From assembly GCA_963920705.1 (NCBI GenBank), contig CAWUCO010000263.1, positions 62,001-126,000 on the forward strand: 64,000 bases of DNA, given 5' to 3'. Shown piece by piece: positions 1 to 9,410 of this stretch. Within the stretch, counting starts at the first letter, position 1. Each line of letters opens with the position of its first letter. The stretch comes from Odiellus spinosus (taxonomy: Eukaryota > Arthropoda > Arachnida > Opiliones > Phalangiidae). A program made the translations under genes and the position numbers. The notes under the pieces are model-generated. The model had not been told where the DNA came from and did no database searches. It saw nothing but the letters and a program-made list of their open reading frames with translations.

Positions 1-77
1 TATATTTTAAACAATGAATTACATTCTGGTTCTTATATATTTAAATATATTGGCTATGTACAAACACGGCAGTTGTT

Positions 78-196
78 GGCAACGACCATATCACGTTGAA
101 TACACCGGTTCTCGTCTGATCACCGAAGTTAAGCAGCGTCGAGCGCAGTTAGTACTTGGGAGGGGTCCCACCTGGGAACACTGCGTGTTGTTGTCC
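78..196 (+). rRNA. 5S rRNA: 5S rRNA, copy 1
   Basis: 5S rRNA is a structural RNA of the large ribosomal subunit, made by RNA polymerase III and bound by TFIIIA and ribosomal proteins L5 and L11. The 119-nt length fits the family. Start and end were set by the nine-base helix I (1-9 with 110-118) and the T4 run at 197-200. Conserved loop C (TTCTCGTCTGATC), box A and box C are in place. This copy and copy 5 have G89T and A90C (GGGGTCCC in place of GGGGGACC), altering hairpin loop D and box C, and lack 4 bp in the upstream AT block. Expression of this variant is uncertain. Confidence 0.93.
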
Positions 197-310
197 TTTT
201 GATTGTTTTTAGATATTACATTTAATTTTTATTTGTAAAAAATAGACTATCTCAATTTTCTCGTTATATTTTAAACAATGAATTACATTGTGGTTCTTAT
301 ATAAATATTT

Positions 311-319
311 AAATATATT
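311..319 (+). promoter_or_regulatory. Upstream TATA-like element (representative, copy 2)
   Basis: AAATATATT lies at -35 to -27 relative to the gene start, in nearly all units. A TATA-like block near -30 is known to be needed for 5S transcription in Drosophila and silkworm, so a role in start-site choice is likely here by inference. A second AT block, TATATAAATA, lies at -48 to -39. Copies 1 and 5 lack 4 bp between the two blocks. Confidence 0.6.
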
Positions 320-330
320 GGCTATGTACA

Positions 331-345
331 AACACGGCAGTTGTT
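331..345 (+). other. 5S 3'-end-like relic directly upstream of the gene (representative, copy 2)
   Basis: Bases -15 to -1 (AACACGGCAGTTGTT), with the first GGC of the gene, resemble bases 100-118 of the same gene (AACACTGCGTGTTGTTGTC): 15 matches with one gap. The end, GTTGTTGGC, equals the usual insect 5S 3' terminus better than this array's own GTTGTTGTC. It is present in front of nearly every copy, with point changes before copies 13, 129 and 200. Confidence 0.55.
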
Positions 346-464
346 GGCAACGACCATATCACGTTGAATACACCGGTTCTCGTCTGATCACCGAAGTTAA
401 GCAGCGTCGAGCGCAGTTAGTACTTGGGAGGGGGACCACCTGGGAACACTGCGTGTTGTTGTCC
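346..464 (+). rRNA. 5S rRNA: 5S rRNA, copy 2
   Basis: Array-consensus gene, used here as the reference. Downstream reads GATAATTTTT rather than GATAGTTTTT. Confidence 0.96.
395..442 (+). promoter_or_regulatory. Internal control region of 5S gene (representative, copy 2)
   Basis: Type I RNA polymerase III promoter, inside the gene as in all eukaryotic 5S genes and bound by TFIIIA. By position, box A is bases 50-64 (AGTTAAGCAGCGTCG), the intermediate element 67-72 (CGCAGT), and box C 80-97 (TGGGAGGGGGACCACCTG). The same region is present in every copy. Array variants falling inside it include T53A, A55G, G56A, C60A and C60T (box A), T72A and T72G (intermediate element), and the one-G deletion, G89T/A90C and C94T (box C). 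Confidence 0.85.
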
Positions 465-468
465 TTTT
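465..468 (+). terminator. Pol III terminator T4 (representative, copy 2)
   Basis: Four Ts directly after base 119 end each gene. A T5 run follows a few bases later (474-478 here) and could act as a back-up. Copies 19, 24, 29, 42 and 47 have C119T, lengthening the run to five; copy 26 has TTAT instead of TTTT. Confidence 0.85.
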
Positions 469-613
469 GATAATTTTTAGATATTACATTTAATTTTTAT
501 TTGTAAAAAATAGATTATCTCAATTTTCTCGTTATATTTTAAACAATGAATTACATTCTGGTTCTTATATAAATATTTAAATATATTGGCTATGTACAAA
601 CACGGCAGTTGTT

Positions 614-732
614 GGCAACGACCATATCACGTTGAATACACCGGTTCTCGTCTGATCACCGAAGTTAAGCAGAGTCGAGCGCAGTTAGTACTTGGGAGGG
701 GGACCACCTGGGAACACTGCGTGTTGTTGTCC
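614..732 (+). rRNA. 5S rRNA: 5S rRNA, copy 3
   Basis: C60A, in box A; breaks the G18-C60 pair of helix II. Confidence 0.92.
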
Positions 733-736
733 TTTT

Positions 737-787
737 GATAGTTTTTAGATATTACATTTAATTTTTATTTGTAAAAAATAGACTATC
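737..787. other. Nested inverted repeats in the downstream spacer (representative, after copy 3)
   Basis: GATAGT (737-742) pairs with ACTATC (782-787), and inside it TTTTTA (762-767) pairs with TAAAAA (772-777) around a TTTG loop. The outer right arm is lost in spacers reading TATAAAATCTC instead of TAGACTATCTC. The stems are short and AT-rich, so a function is uncertain. Confidence 0.4.
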
Positions 788-881
788 TCAATTTTCTCGT
801 TATATTTTAAACAATGAATTACATTCTGGTTCTTATATAAATATTTAAATATATTGGCTATGTAAAAACACGGCAGTTGTT

Positions 882-1000
882 GGTAACGACCATATCACGT
901 TGAATACACCGGTTCTCGTCTGATCACCGAAGTTAAGCAGCGTCGAGCGCAGTTAGTACTTGGGAGGGGGACCACCTGGTAACACTGCGTGTTGTTGTCC
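882..1000 (+). rRNA. 5S rRNA: 5S rRNA, copy 4
   Basis: C3T (a U-G wobble remains) and G99T. Upstream reads TGTAAAAAC. Confidence 0.92.
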
Positions 1001-1145
1001 TTTTGATAGTTTTTAGATATTACATTTAATTTTTATTTGTAAAAAATAGACTATCTCAATTTTCTCGTTATATTTTAAACAATGAATTATATTCTGGTTC
1101 TTATATATTTAAATATATTGGCTATGTACAAACACGGCAGTTGTT

Positions 1146-1264
1146 GGCAACGACCATATCACGTTGAATACACCGGTTCTCGTCTGATCACCGAAGTTAA
1201 GCAGCGTCGAGCGCAGTTAGTACTTGGGAGGGGTCCCACCTGGGAACACTGCGTGTTGTTGTCC
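1146..1264 (+). rRNA. 5S rRNA: 5S rRNA, copy 5
   Basis: Twin of copy 1: G89T, A90C and the 4-bp upstream deletion. Confidence 0.92.
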
Positions 1265-1413
1265 TTTTGATTGTTTTTAGATATTACATTTAATTTTTAT
1301 TTGTAAAAAATAGACTATCTCAATTTTCTCGTTATATTTTAAACAATGAATTACATTGTGGTTCTTATATAAATATTTAAATATATTGGCTATGTACAAA
1401 CACGGCAGTTGTT

Positions 1414-1532
1414 GGCAACGACCATATCACGTTGAATACACCGGTTCTCGTCTGATCACCGAAGTTAAGCAGCGTCGAGCGCAGTTAGTACTTGGGAGGG
1501 GGACCACCTGGGAACACTGCGTGTTGTTGTCC
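1414..1532 (+). rRNA. 5S rRNA: 5S rRNA, copy 6
   Basis: Consensus; twin of copy 2. Confidence 0.96.
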
Positions 1533-1681
1533 TTTTGATAATTTTTAGATATTACATTTAATTTTTATTTGTAAAAAATAGATTATCTCAATTTTCTCGT
1601 TATATTTTAAACAATGAATTACATTCTGGTTCTTATATAAATATTTAAATATATTGGCTATGTACAAACACGGCAGTTGTT

Positions 1682-1800
1682 GGCAACGACCATATCACGT
1701 TGAATACACCGGTTCTCGTCTGATCACCGAAGTTAAGCAGAGTCGAGCGCAGTTAGTACTTGGGAGGGGGACCACCTGGGAACACTGCGTGTTGTTGTCC
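1682..1800 (+). rRNA. 5S rRNA: 5S rRNA, copy 7
   Basis: C60A; twin of copy 3. Confidence 0.92.
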
Positions 1801-1949
1801 TTTTGATAGTTTTTAGATATTACATTTAATTTTTATTTGTAAAAAATAGACTATCTCAATTTTCTCGTTATATTTTAAACAATGAATTACATTCTGGTTC
1901 TTATATAAATATTTAAATATATTGGCTATGTAAAAACACGGCAGTTGTT

Positions 1950-2068
1950 GGTAACGACCATATCACGTTGAATACACCGGTTCTCGTCTGATCACCGAAG
2001 TTAAGCAGCGTCGAGCGCAGTTAGTACTTGGGAGGGGGACCACCTGGTAACACTGCGTGTTGTTGTCC
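1950..2068 (+). rRNA. 5S rRNA: 5S rRNA, copy 8
   Basis: C3T, G99T; twin of copy 4. Confidence 0.92.
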
Positions 2069-2217
2069 TTTTGATAGTTTTTAGATATTACATTTAATTT
2101 TTATTTGTAAAAAATAGACTATCTCAATTTTCTCGTTATATTTTAAACAATGAATTACATTGTGGTTCTTATATAAATATTTAAATATATTGGCTATGTA
2201 CAAACACGGCAGTTGTT

Positions 2218-2336
2218 GGCAACGACCATTTCACGTTGAATACACCGGTTCTCGTCTGATCACCGAAGTTAAGCAGCGTCGAGCGCAGTTAGTACTTGGG
2301 AGGGGGACCACCTGGGAACACTGCGTGTTGTTGTCC
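2218..2336 (+). rRNA. 5S rRNA: 5S rRNA, copy 9
   Basis: A13T, private to this copy. Confidence 0.94.
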
Positions 2337-2485
2337 TTTTGATAGTTTTTAGATATTACATTTAATTTTTATTTGTAAAAAATAGACTATCTCAATTTTC
2401 TCGTTATATTTTAAACAATGAATTACATTCTGGTTCTTATATAAATATTTAAATATATTGGCTATGTACAAACACGGCAGTTGTT

Positions 2486-2604
2486 GGCAACGACCATATC
2501 ACGTTGAATACACCGGTTCTCGTCTGATCACCGAAGTTAAGCAGCGTCGAGCGCAGTTAGTGCTTGGGAGGGGGACCACCTGGGAACACTGCGTGTTGTT
2601 GTCC
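2486..2604 (+). rRNA. 5S rRNA: 5S rRNA, copy 10
   Basis: A77G, private to this copy, in loop E. Confidence 0.93.
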
Positions 2605-2753
2605 TTTTGATAGTTTTTAGATATTACATTTAATTTTTATTTTTAAAAAATAGACTGTCTCAATTTTCTCGTTATATTTTAAACAATGAATTACATTGTG
2701 GTTCTTATATAAATATTTAAATATATTGGCTATGTACAAACACGGCAGTTGTT

Positions 2754-2872
2754 GGCAACGACCATATCACGTTGAATACACCGGTTCTCGTCTGATCACC
2801 GAAGTTAAGCAGCGTCGAGCGCAGTTAGTACTTGGGAGGGGGACCACCTGGGAACACTGCATGTTGTTGTCC
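2754..2872 (+). rRNA. 5S rRNA: 5S rRNA, copy 11
   Basis: G108A, breaking the C67-G108 pair of helix V. TATAAAAT spacer downstream. Confidence 0.93.
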
Positions 2873-3021
2873 TTTTGATAGTTTTTAGATATTACATTTA
2901 ATTTTTATTTGTAAAAAATATAAAATCTCAATTTTCTCGTTATATTTTAAACAATGAATTACATTCTGGTTCTTATATAAATATTTAAATATATTGGCTA
3001 TGTACAAACACGGCAGTTGTT

Positions 3022-3140
3022 GGCAACGACCAAATCACGTTGAATACACCGGTTCTCGTCTGATCACCGAAGTTAAGCAGCGTCGAGCGCAGATAGTACT
3101 TGGGAGGGGGACCACCTGGGAACACTGCGTGTTGTTGTCC
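3022..3140 (+). rRNA. 5S rRNA: 5S rRNA, copy 12
   Basis: T12A, T72A. Confidence 0.94.
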
Positions 3141-3289
3141 TTTTGATAGTTTTTAGATATTACATTTAATTTTTATTTGTAAAAAATAGACTATCTCAAT
3201 TTTCTCGTTATATTTTAAACAATGAATTACATTCTGGTTCTTATATAAATATTTAAATATATTGGCTATGTACAAACACGGCAGGTGTT

Positions 3290-3408
3290 GGCAACGACCA
3301 TATCACGTTGAATACACCGGTTCTCGTCTGATCACCGAAGTTAAGCAGCGTCGAGCGCAGTTAGTACTTGGGAGGGGGACCACCTGGGAACACTGCGTGT
3401 TGTTGTCC
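3290..3408 (+). rRNA. 5S rRNA: 5S rRNA, copy 13
   Basis: Consensus gene; upstream CAGGTGTT instead of CAGTTGTT. Confidence 0.95.
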
Positions 3409-3557
3409 TTTTGATAGTTTTTAGATATTACATTTAATTTTTATTTGTAAAAAATAGACTATCTCAATTTTCTCGTTATATTTTAAACAATGAATTACAT
3501 TGTGGTTCTTATATAAATATTTAAATATATTGGCTATGTACAAACACGGCAGTTGTT

Positions 3558-3676
3558 GGCAACGACCATATCACGTTGAATACACCGGTTCTCGTCTGAT
3601 CACCGAAGTTAAGCAGCGTCGAGCGCAGTTAGTACTTGGGAGGGGGACCACCTGGGAACACTGCATGTTGTTGTCC
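3558..3676 (+). rRNA. 5S rRNA: 5S rRNA, copy 14
   Basis: G108A; TATAAAAT spacer downstream. Repeats copy 11 three units on. Confidence 0.93.
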
Positions 3677-3825
3677 TTTTGATAGTTTTTAGATATTACA
3701 TTTAATTTTTATTTGTAAAAAATATAAAATCTCAATTTTCTCGTTATATTTTAAACAATGAATTACATTCTGGTTCTTATATAAATATTTAAATATATTG
3801 GCTATGTACAAACACGGCAGTTGTT

Positions 3826-3944
3826 GGCAACGACCAAATCACGTTGAATACACCGGTTCTCGTCTGATCACCGAAGTTAAGCAGCGTCGAGCGCAGATAG
3901 TACTTGGGAGGGGGACCACCTGGGAACACTGCGTGTTGTTGACC
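3826..3944 (+). rRNA. 5S rRNA: 5S rRNA, copy 15
   Basis: T12A, T72A, T117A; the last removes the G2-U117 wobble of helix I. Confidence 0.92.
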
Positions 3945-4045
3945 TTTTGATAGTTTTTAGATATTACATTTAATTTTTATTTGTAAAAAATAGACTATCT
4001 CAATTTTCTCGTTATATTTTAAACAAAGAATTACATTCTGGTTCT

Positions 4046-4095
4046 TATATAAATATTTAAATATATTGGCTATATAAATTTTTAAATATATTGGC
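4046..4095 (+). repeat. 25-bp tandem duplication of the upstream element (first of 48)
   Basis: The block from TATATAAATA to TATTGGC is present twice (4046-4070 and 4071-4095) with one A-to-T change in the gene-proximal copy. Spacing of the proximal copy to the gene is unchanged, so each such gene has a normal -30 region plus an extra AT block upstream. Genes with it start at 4119, 4680, 5509, 6070, 6899, 7460, 8557, 9118, 9411, 9972 and 38 later positions, the last being 45763. None is seen before 4 kb or after 45.8 kb. Confidence 0.95.
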
Positions 4096-4118
4096 TATGT
4101 ACAAACACGGCAGTTGTT

Positions 4119-4237
4119 GGCAACGACCAAATCACGTTGAATACACCGGTTCTCGTCTGATCACCGAAGTTAAGCAGCGTCGAGCGCAGATAGTACTTGG
4201 GAGGGGGACCACCTGGGAACACTGCGTGTTGTTGTCC
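4119..4237 (+). rRNA. 5S rRNA: 5S rRNA, copy 16
   Basis: T12A, T72A; first copy with the 25-bp upstream duplication. Confidence 0.94.
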
Positions 4238-4386
4238 TTTTGATAGTTTTTAGATATTACATTTAATTTTTATTTGTAAAAAATAGACTATCTCAATTTT
4301 CTCGTTATATTTTAAACAATGAATTACATTCTGGTTCTCATATAAATATTTAAATATATTGGCTATGTACAAACACGGCAGTTGTT

Positions 4387-4505
4387 GGCAACGACCATAT
4401 CACGTTGAATACACCGGTTCTCGTCTGATCACCGAAGTTAAGCAGCGTCGAGCGCAGTTAGTACTTGGGAGGGGGACCACCTGGGAACACTGCGTGTTGT
4501 TGTCC
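4387..4505 (+). rRNA. 5S rRNA: 5S rRNA, copy 17
   Basis: Consensus gene; upstream CTCATATAA instead of CTTATATAA. Confidence 0.95.
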
Positions 4506-4679
4506 TTTTGATAGTTTTTAGATATTACATTTAATTTTTATTTGTAAAAAATAGACTATCTCAATTTTCTCGTTATATTTTAAACAAAGAATTACATTCT
4601 GGTTCTTATATAAATATTTAAATATATTGGCTATATAAATTTTTAAATATATTGGCTATGTACAAACACGGCAGTTGTT

Positions 4680-4798
4680 GGCAACGACCAAATCACGTTG
4701 AATACACCGGTTCGCGTCTGATCACCGAAGTTAAGCAGCGTCGAGCGCAGTTAGTACATGGGAGGGGGACCACCTGGGAACACTGCGTGTTGTTGTCC
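4680..4798 (+). rRNA. 5S rRNA: 5S rRNA, copy 18
   Basis: T12A, T35G (loop C), T79A (beside box C); 25-bp duplication. Confidence 0.92.
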
Positions 4799-4947
4799 TT
4801 TTGATAGTTTTTAGATATTACATTTAATTTTTATTTGTAAAAAATAGACTATCTCAATTTTCTCGTTATATTTTAAACGATGAATTACATTCTGGTTCTT
4901 ATATAAATATTTAAATATATTGGCTATGTACAAACACGGCAGTTGTT

Positions 4948-5066
4948 GGCAACGACCATATCACGTTGAATACACCGGTTCTCGTCTGATCACCGAAGTT
5001 AAGCAGCGTCGAGCGCAGTTAGTACTTGGGAGGGGGACCACCTGGGAACACTGCGTGTTGTTGTCT
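4948..5066 (+). rRNA. 5S rRNA: 5S rRNA, copy 19
   Basis: C119T makes a T5 terminator. Confidence 0.94.
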
Positions 5067-5215
5067 TTTTGATAGTTTTTAGATATTACATTTAATTTTT
5101 ATTTGTAAAAAATAGACTATCTCAATTTTCTCGTTATATTTTAAACGATGAATTACATTCTGGTTCTTATATAAATATTTAAATATATTGGCTATGTACA
5201 AACACGGCAGTTGTT

Positions 5216-5334
5216 GGCAACGACCAAATCACGTTGAATACACCGGTTCTCGTCTGATCACCGAAGTTAAGCAGCGTCGAGCGCAGATAGTACTTGGGAG
5301 GGGGACCACCTGGGAACACTGCGTGTTGTTGACC
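5216..5334 (+). rRNA. 5S rRNA: 5S rRNA, copy 20
   Basis: T12A, T72A, T117A. First gene of the 5024-bp duplication. Confidence 0.92.
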
Positions 5335-5508
5335 TTTTGATAGTTTTTAGATATTACATTTAATTTTTATTTGTAAAAAATAGACTATCTCAATTTTCTC
5401 GTTATATTTTAAACAAAGAATTACATTCTGGTTCTTATATAAATATTTAAATATATTGGCTATATAAATTTTTAAATATATTGGCTATGTACAAACACGG
5501 CAGTTGTT

Positions 5509-5627
5509 GGCAACGACCAAATCACGTTGAATACACCGGTTCTCGTCTGATCACCGAAGTTAAGCAGCGTCGAGCGCAGATAGTACTTGGGAGGGGGACC
5601 ACCTGGGAACACTGCGTGTTGTTGTCC
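5509..5627 (+). rRNA. 5S rRNA: 5S rRNA, copy 21
   Basis: T12A, T72A; 25-bp duplication. Confidence 0.94.
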
Positions 5628-5776
5628 TTTTGATAGTTTTTAGATATTACATTTAATTTTTATTTGTAAAAAATAGACTATCTCAATTTTCTCGTTATAT
5701 TTTAAACAATGAATTACATTCTGGTTCTCATATAAATATTTAAATATATTGGCTATGTACAAACACGGCAGTTGTT

Positions 5777-5895
5777 GGCAACGACCATATCACGTTGAAT
5801 ACACCGGTTCTCGTCTGATCACCGAAGTTAAGCAGCGTCGAGCGCAGTTAGTACTTGGGAGGGGGACCACCTGGGAACACTGCGTGTTGTTGTCC
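5777..5895 (+). rRNA. 5S rRNA: 5S rRNA, copy 22
   Basis: Consensus; CTCATATAA upstream. Confidence 0.95.
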
Positions 5896-6069
5896 TTTTG
5901 ATAGTTTTTAGATATTACATTTAATTTTTATTTGTAAAAAATAGACTATCTCAATTTTCTCGTTATATTTTAAACAAAGAATTACATTCTGGTTCTTATA
6001 TAAATATTTAAATATATTGGCTATATAAATTTTTAAATATATTGGCTATGTACAAACACGGCAGTTGTT

Positions 6070-6188
6070 GGCAACGACCAAATCACGTTGAATACACCGG
6101 TTCGCGTCTGATCACCGAAGTTAAGCAGCGTCGAGCGCAGTTAGTACATGGGAGGGGGACCACCTGGGAACACTGCGTGTTGTTGTCC
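6070..6188 (+). rRNA. 5S rRNA: 5S rRNA, copy 23
   Basis: T12A, T35G, T79A; 25-bp duplication. Confidence 0.92.
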
Positions 6189-6337
6189 TTTTGATAGTTT
6201 TTAGATATTACATTTAATTTTTATTTGTAAAAAATAGACTATCTCAATTTTCTCGTTATATTTTAAACGATGAATTACATTCTGGTTCTTATATAAATAT
6301 TTAAATATATTGGCTATGTACAAACACGGCAGTTGTT

Positions 6338-6456
6338 GGCAACGACCATATCACGTTGAATACACCGGTTCTCGTCTGATCACCGAAGTTAAGCAGCGTC
6401 GAGCGCAGTTAGTACTTGGGAGGGGGACCACCTGGGAACACTGCGTGTTGTTGTCT
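6338..6456 (+). rRNA. 5S rRNA: 5S rRNA, copy 24
   Basis: C119T, T5 terminator. Confidence 0.94.
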
Positions 6457-6605
6457 TTTTGATAGTTTTTAGATATTACATTTAATTTTTATTTGTAAAA
6501 AATAGACTATCTCAATTTTCTCGTTATATTTTAAACGATGAATTACATTCTGGTTCTTATATAAATATTTAAATATATTGGCTATGTACAAACACGGCAG
6601 TTGTT

Positions 6606-6724
6606 GGCAACGACCAAATCACGTTGAATACACCGGTTCTCGTCTGATCACCGAAGTTAAGCAGCGTCGAGCGCAGATAGTACTTGGGAGGGGGACCACC
6701 TGGGAACACTGCGTGTTGTTGACC
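6606..6724 (+). rRNA. 5S rRNA: 5S rRNA, copy 25
   Basis: T12A, T72A, T117A. Confidence 0.92.
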
Positions 6725-6898
6725 TTTTGATAGTTTTTAGATATTACATTTAATTTTTATTTGTAAAAAATAGACTATCTCAATTTTCTCGTTATATTTT
6801 AAACAAAGAATTACATTCTGGTTCTTATATAAATATTTAAATATATTGGCTATATAAATTTTTAAATATATTGGCTATGTACAAACACGGCAGTTGTT

Positions 6899-7017
6899 GG
6901 CAACGACCAAATCACGTTGAATACACCGGTTCTCGTCTGATCACCGAAGTTAAGCAGCGTCGAGCGCAGATAGTACTTGGGAGGGGGACCACCTGGGAAC
7001 ACTGCGTGTTGTTGTCC
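6899..7017 (+). rRNA. 5S rRNA: 5S rRNA, copy 26 (terminator broken)
   Basis: T12A, T72A; 25-bp duplication. The T4 run is TTAT (A at 7020), so termination may move to the T5 run about ten bases further on. Confidence 0.9.
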
Positions 7018-7166
7018 TTATGATAGTTTTTAGATATTACATTTAATTTTTATTTGTAAAAAATAGACTATCTCAATTTTCTCGTTATATTTTAAACAAT
7101 GAATTACATTCTGGTTCTCATATAAATATTTAAATATATTGGCTATGTACAAACACGGCAGTTGTT

Positions 7167-7285
7167 GGCAACGACCATATCACGTTGAATACACCGGTTC
7201 TCGTCTGATCACCGAAGTTAAGCAGCGTCGAGCGCAGTTAGTACTTGGGAGGGGGACCACCTGGGAACACTGCGTGTTGTTGTCC
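7167..7285 (+). rRNA. 5S rRNA: 5S rRNA, copy 27
   Basis: Consensus; CTCATATAA upstream. Confidence 0.95.
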
Positions 7286-7459
7286 TTTTGATAGTTTTTA
7301 GATATTACATTTAATTTTTATTTGTAAAAAATAGACTATCTCAATTTTCTCGTTATATTTTAAACAAAGAATTACATTCTGGTTCTTATATAAATATTTA
7401 AATATATTGGCTATATAAATTTTTAAATATATTGGCTATGTACAAACACGGCAGTTGTT

Positions 7460-7578
7460 GGCAACGACCAAATCACGTTGAATACACCGGTTCGCGTCTG
7501 ATCACCGAAGTTAAGCAGCGTCGAGCGCAGTTAGTACATGGGAGGGGGACCACCTGGGAACACTGCGTGTTGTTGTCC
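7460..7578 (+). rRNA. 5S rRNA: 5S rRNA, copy 28
   Basis: T12A, T35G, T79A; 25-bp duplication. Confidence 0.92.
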
Positions 7579-7727
7579 TTTTGATAGTTTTTAGATATTA
7601 CATTTAATTTTTATTTGTAAAAAATAGACTATCTCAATTTTCTCGTTATATTTTAAACGATGAATTACATTCTGGTTCTTATATAAATATTTAAATATAT
7701 TGGCTATGTACAAACACGGCAGTTGTT

Positions 7728-7846
7728 GGCAACGACCATATCACGTTGAATACACCGGTTCTCGTCTGATCACCGAAGTTAAGCAGCGTCGAGCGCAGTT
7801 AGTACTTGGGAGGGGGACCACCTGGGAACACTGCGTGTTGTTGTCT
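7728..7846 (+). rRNA. 5S rRNA: 5S rRNA, copy 29
   Basis: C119T, T5 terminator. Confidence 0.94.
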
Positions 7847-7995
7847 TTTTGATAGTTTTTAGATATTACATTTAATTTTTATTTGTAAAAAATAGACTAT
7901 CTCAATTTTCTCGTTATATTTTAAACGATGAATTACATTCTGGTTCTTATATAAATATTTAAATATATTGGCTATGTACAAACACGGCAGTTGTT

Positions 7996-8114
7996 GGCAA
8001 CGACCATATCACGTTGAATACACCGGTTCTCGTCTGATCACCGAAGTTAAGCAGCGTCGAGCGCAGTTAGTACTTGGGAGGGGGACCACCTGGGAACACT
8101 GCATGTTGTTGTCC
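7996..8114 (+). rRNA. 5S rRNA: 5S rRNA, copy 30
   Basis: G108A; TATAAAAT spacer downstream. Confidence 0.93.
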
Positions 8115-8263
8115 TTTTGATAGTTTTTAGATATTACATTTAATTTTTATTTGTAAAAAATATAAAATCTCAATTTTCTCGTTATATTTTAAACAATGAA
8201 TTACATTCTGGTTCTTATATAAATATTTAAATATATTGGCTATGTAAAAACACGGCAGTTGTT

Positions 8264-8382
8264 GGCAACGACCAAATCACGTTGAATACACCGGTTCTCG
8301 TCTGATCACCGAAGTTAAGCAGCGTCGAGCGCAGATAGTACTTGGGAGGGGGACCACCTGGGAACACTGCGTGTTGTTGACC
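8264..8382 (+). rRNA. 5S rRNA: 5S rRNA, copy 31
   Basis: T12A, T72A, T117A; upstream TGTAAAAAC. Confidence 0.92.
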
Positions 8383-8556
8383 TTTTGATAGTTTTTAGAT
8401 ATTACATTTAATTTTTATTTGTAAAAAATAGACTATCTCAATTTTCTCGTTATATTTTAAACAAAGAATTACATTCTGGTTCTTATATAAATATTTAAAT
8501 ATATTGGCTATATAAATTTTTAAATATATTGGCTATGTACAAACACGGCAGTTGTT

Positions 8557-8675
8557 GGCAACGACCAAATCACGTTGAATACACCGGTTCTCGTCTGATC
8601 ACCGAAGTTAAGCAGCGTCGAGCGCAGATAGTACTTGGGAGGGGGACCACCTGGGAACACTGCGTGTTGTTGTCC
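8557..8675 (+). rRNA. 5S rRNA: 5S rRNA, copy 32
   Basis: T12A, T72A; 25-bp duplication. Confidence 0.94.
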
Positions 8676-8824
8676 TTTTGATAGTTTTTAGATATTACAT
8701 TTAATTTTTATTTGTAAAAAATAGACTATCTCAATTTTCTCGTTATATTTTAAACAATGAATTACATTCTGGTTCTCATATAAATATTTAAATATATTGG
8801 CTATGTACAAACACGGCAGTTGTT

Positions 8825-8943
8825 GGTAACGACCATATCACGTTGAATACACCGGTTCTCGTCTGATCACCGAAGTTAGGCAGCGTCGAGCGCAGTTAGT
8901 ACTTGGGAGGGGGACCACCTGGGAACACTGCGTGTTGTTGTCC
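8825..8943 (+). rRNA. 5S rRNA: 5S rRNA, copy 33
   Basis: C3T and A55G (box A); CTCATATAA upstream. Confidence 0.92.
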
Positions 8944-9117
8944 TTTTGATAGTTTTTAGATATTACATTTAATTTTTATTTGTAAAAAATAGACTATCTC
9001 AATTTTCTCGTTATATTTTAAACAAAGAATTACATTCTGGTTCTTATATAAATATTTAAATATATTGGCTATATAAATTTTTAAATATATTGGCTATGTA
9101 CAAACACGGCAGTTGTT

Positions 9118-9236
9118 GGCAACGACCAAATCACGTTGAATACACCGGTTCGCGTCTGATCACCGAAGTTAAGCAGCGTCGAGCGCAGTTAGTACTTGGG
9201 AGGGGGACCACCTGGGAACACTGCGTGTTGTTGTCC
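9118..9236 (+). rRNA. 5S rRNA: 5S rRNA, copy 34
   Basis: T12A, T35G; 25-bp duplication. Confidence 0.93.
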
Positions 9237-9410
9237 TTTTGATAGTTTTTAGATATTACATTTAATTTTTATTTGTAAAAAATAGACTATCTCAATTTTC
9301 TCGTTATATTTTAAACAAAGAATTACATTCTGGTTCTTATATAAATATTTAAATATATTGGCTATATAAATTTTTAAATATATTGGCTATGTACAAACAC
9401 GGCAGTTGTT

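Larger units (their letters stand above)
1..2136 (+). repeat. 1068-bp four-unit higher-order repeat, two copies
   Basis: Units 1-4 are repeated as units 5-8 with the same private markers in order: 4-bp spacer deletion with GGTCCC in box C, consensus gene with GATAATTTTT downstream, C60A, then C3T/G99T with TGTAAAAAC upstream. One base differs at the head (TTACATT versus TTATATT). Confidence 0.93.
3949..8118 (+). repeat. 1390-bp five-unit higher-order repeat, three copies
   Basis: Copies at 3949-5338, 5339-6728 and 6729-8118. Gene order: T12A/T72A with duplication; consensus with CTCATAT upstream; T12A/T35G/T79A with duplication; C119T; T12A/T72A/T117A. In the third copy the last gene is replaced by a G108A gene. 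Two further copies lie at 10363-13142. Confidence 0.92.

Noticed and set aside
197..330. A second small RNA gene (spliced leader, U6 or tRNA) in the spacer
   Set aside because: The AT-rich 149-bp spacer shows no second pair of A and B boxes, no splice-donor-bearing leader and no snRNA motifs that I can recognise.
288..470. Recurring 60-62-codon reading frame across the gene and its upstream spacer
   Set aside because: It recurs only in units with ATTGTGG upstream or the 4-bp deletion, uses a TTG start in most cases, and is simply the 5S gene read in one frame. No ribosome-entry or coding signal supports it.
4046..4095. Transposon footprint as the source of the 25-bp insertion
   Set aside because: The extra sequence is a near-exact copy of the adjacent element (one mismatch), so tandem slippage or unequal exchange explains it.
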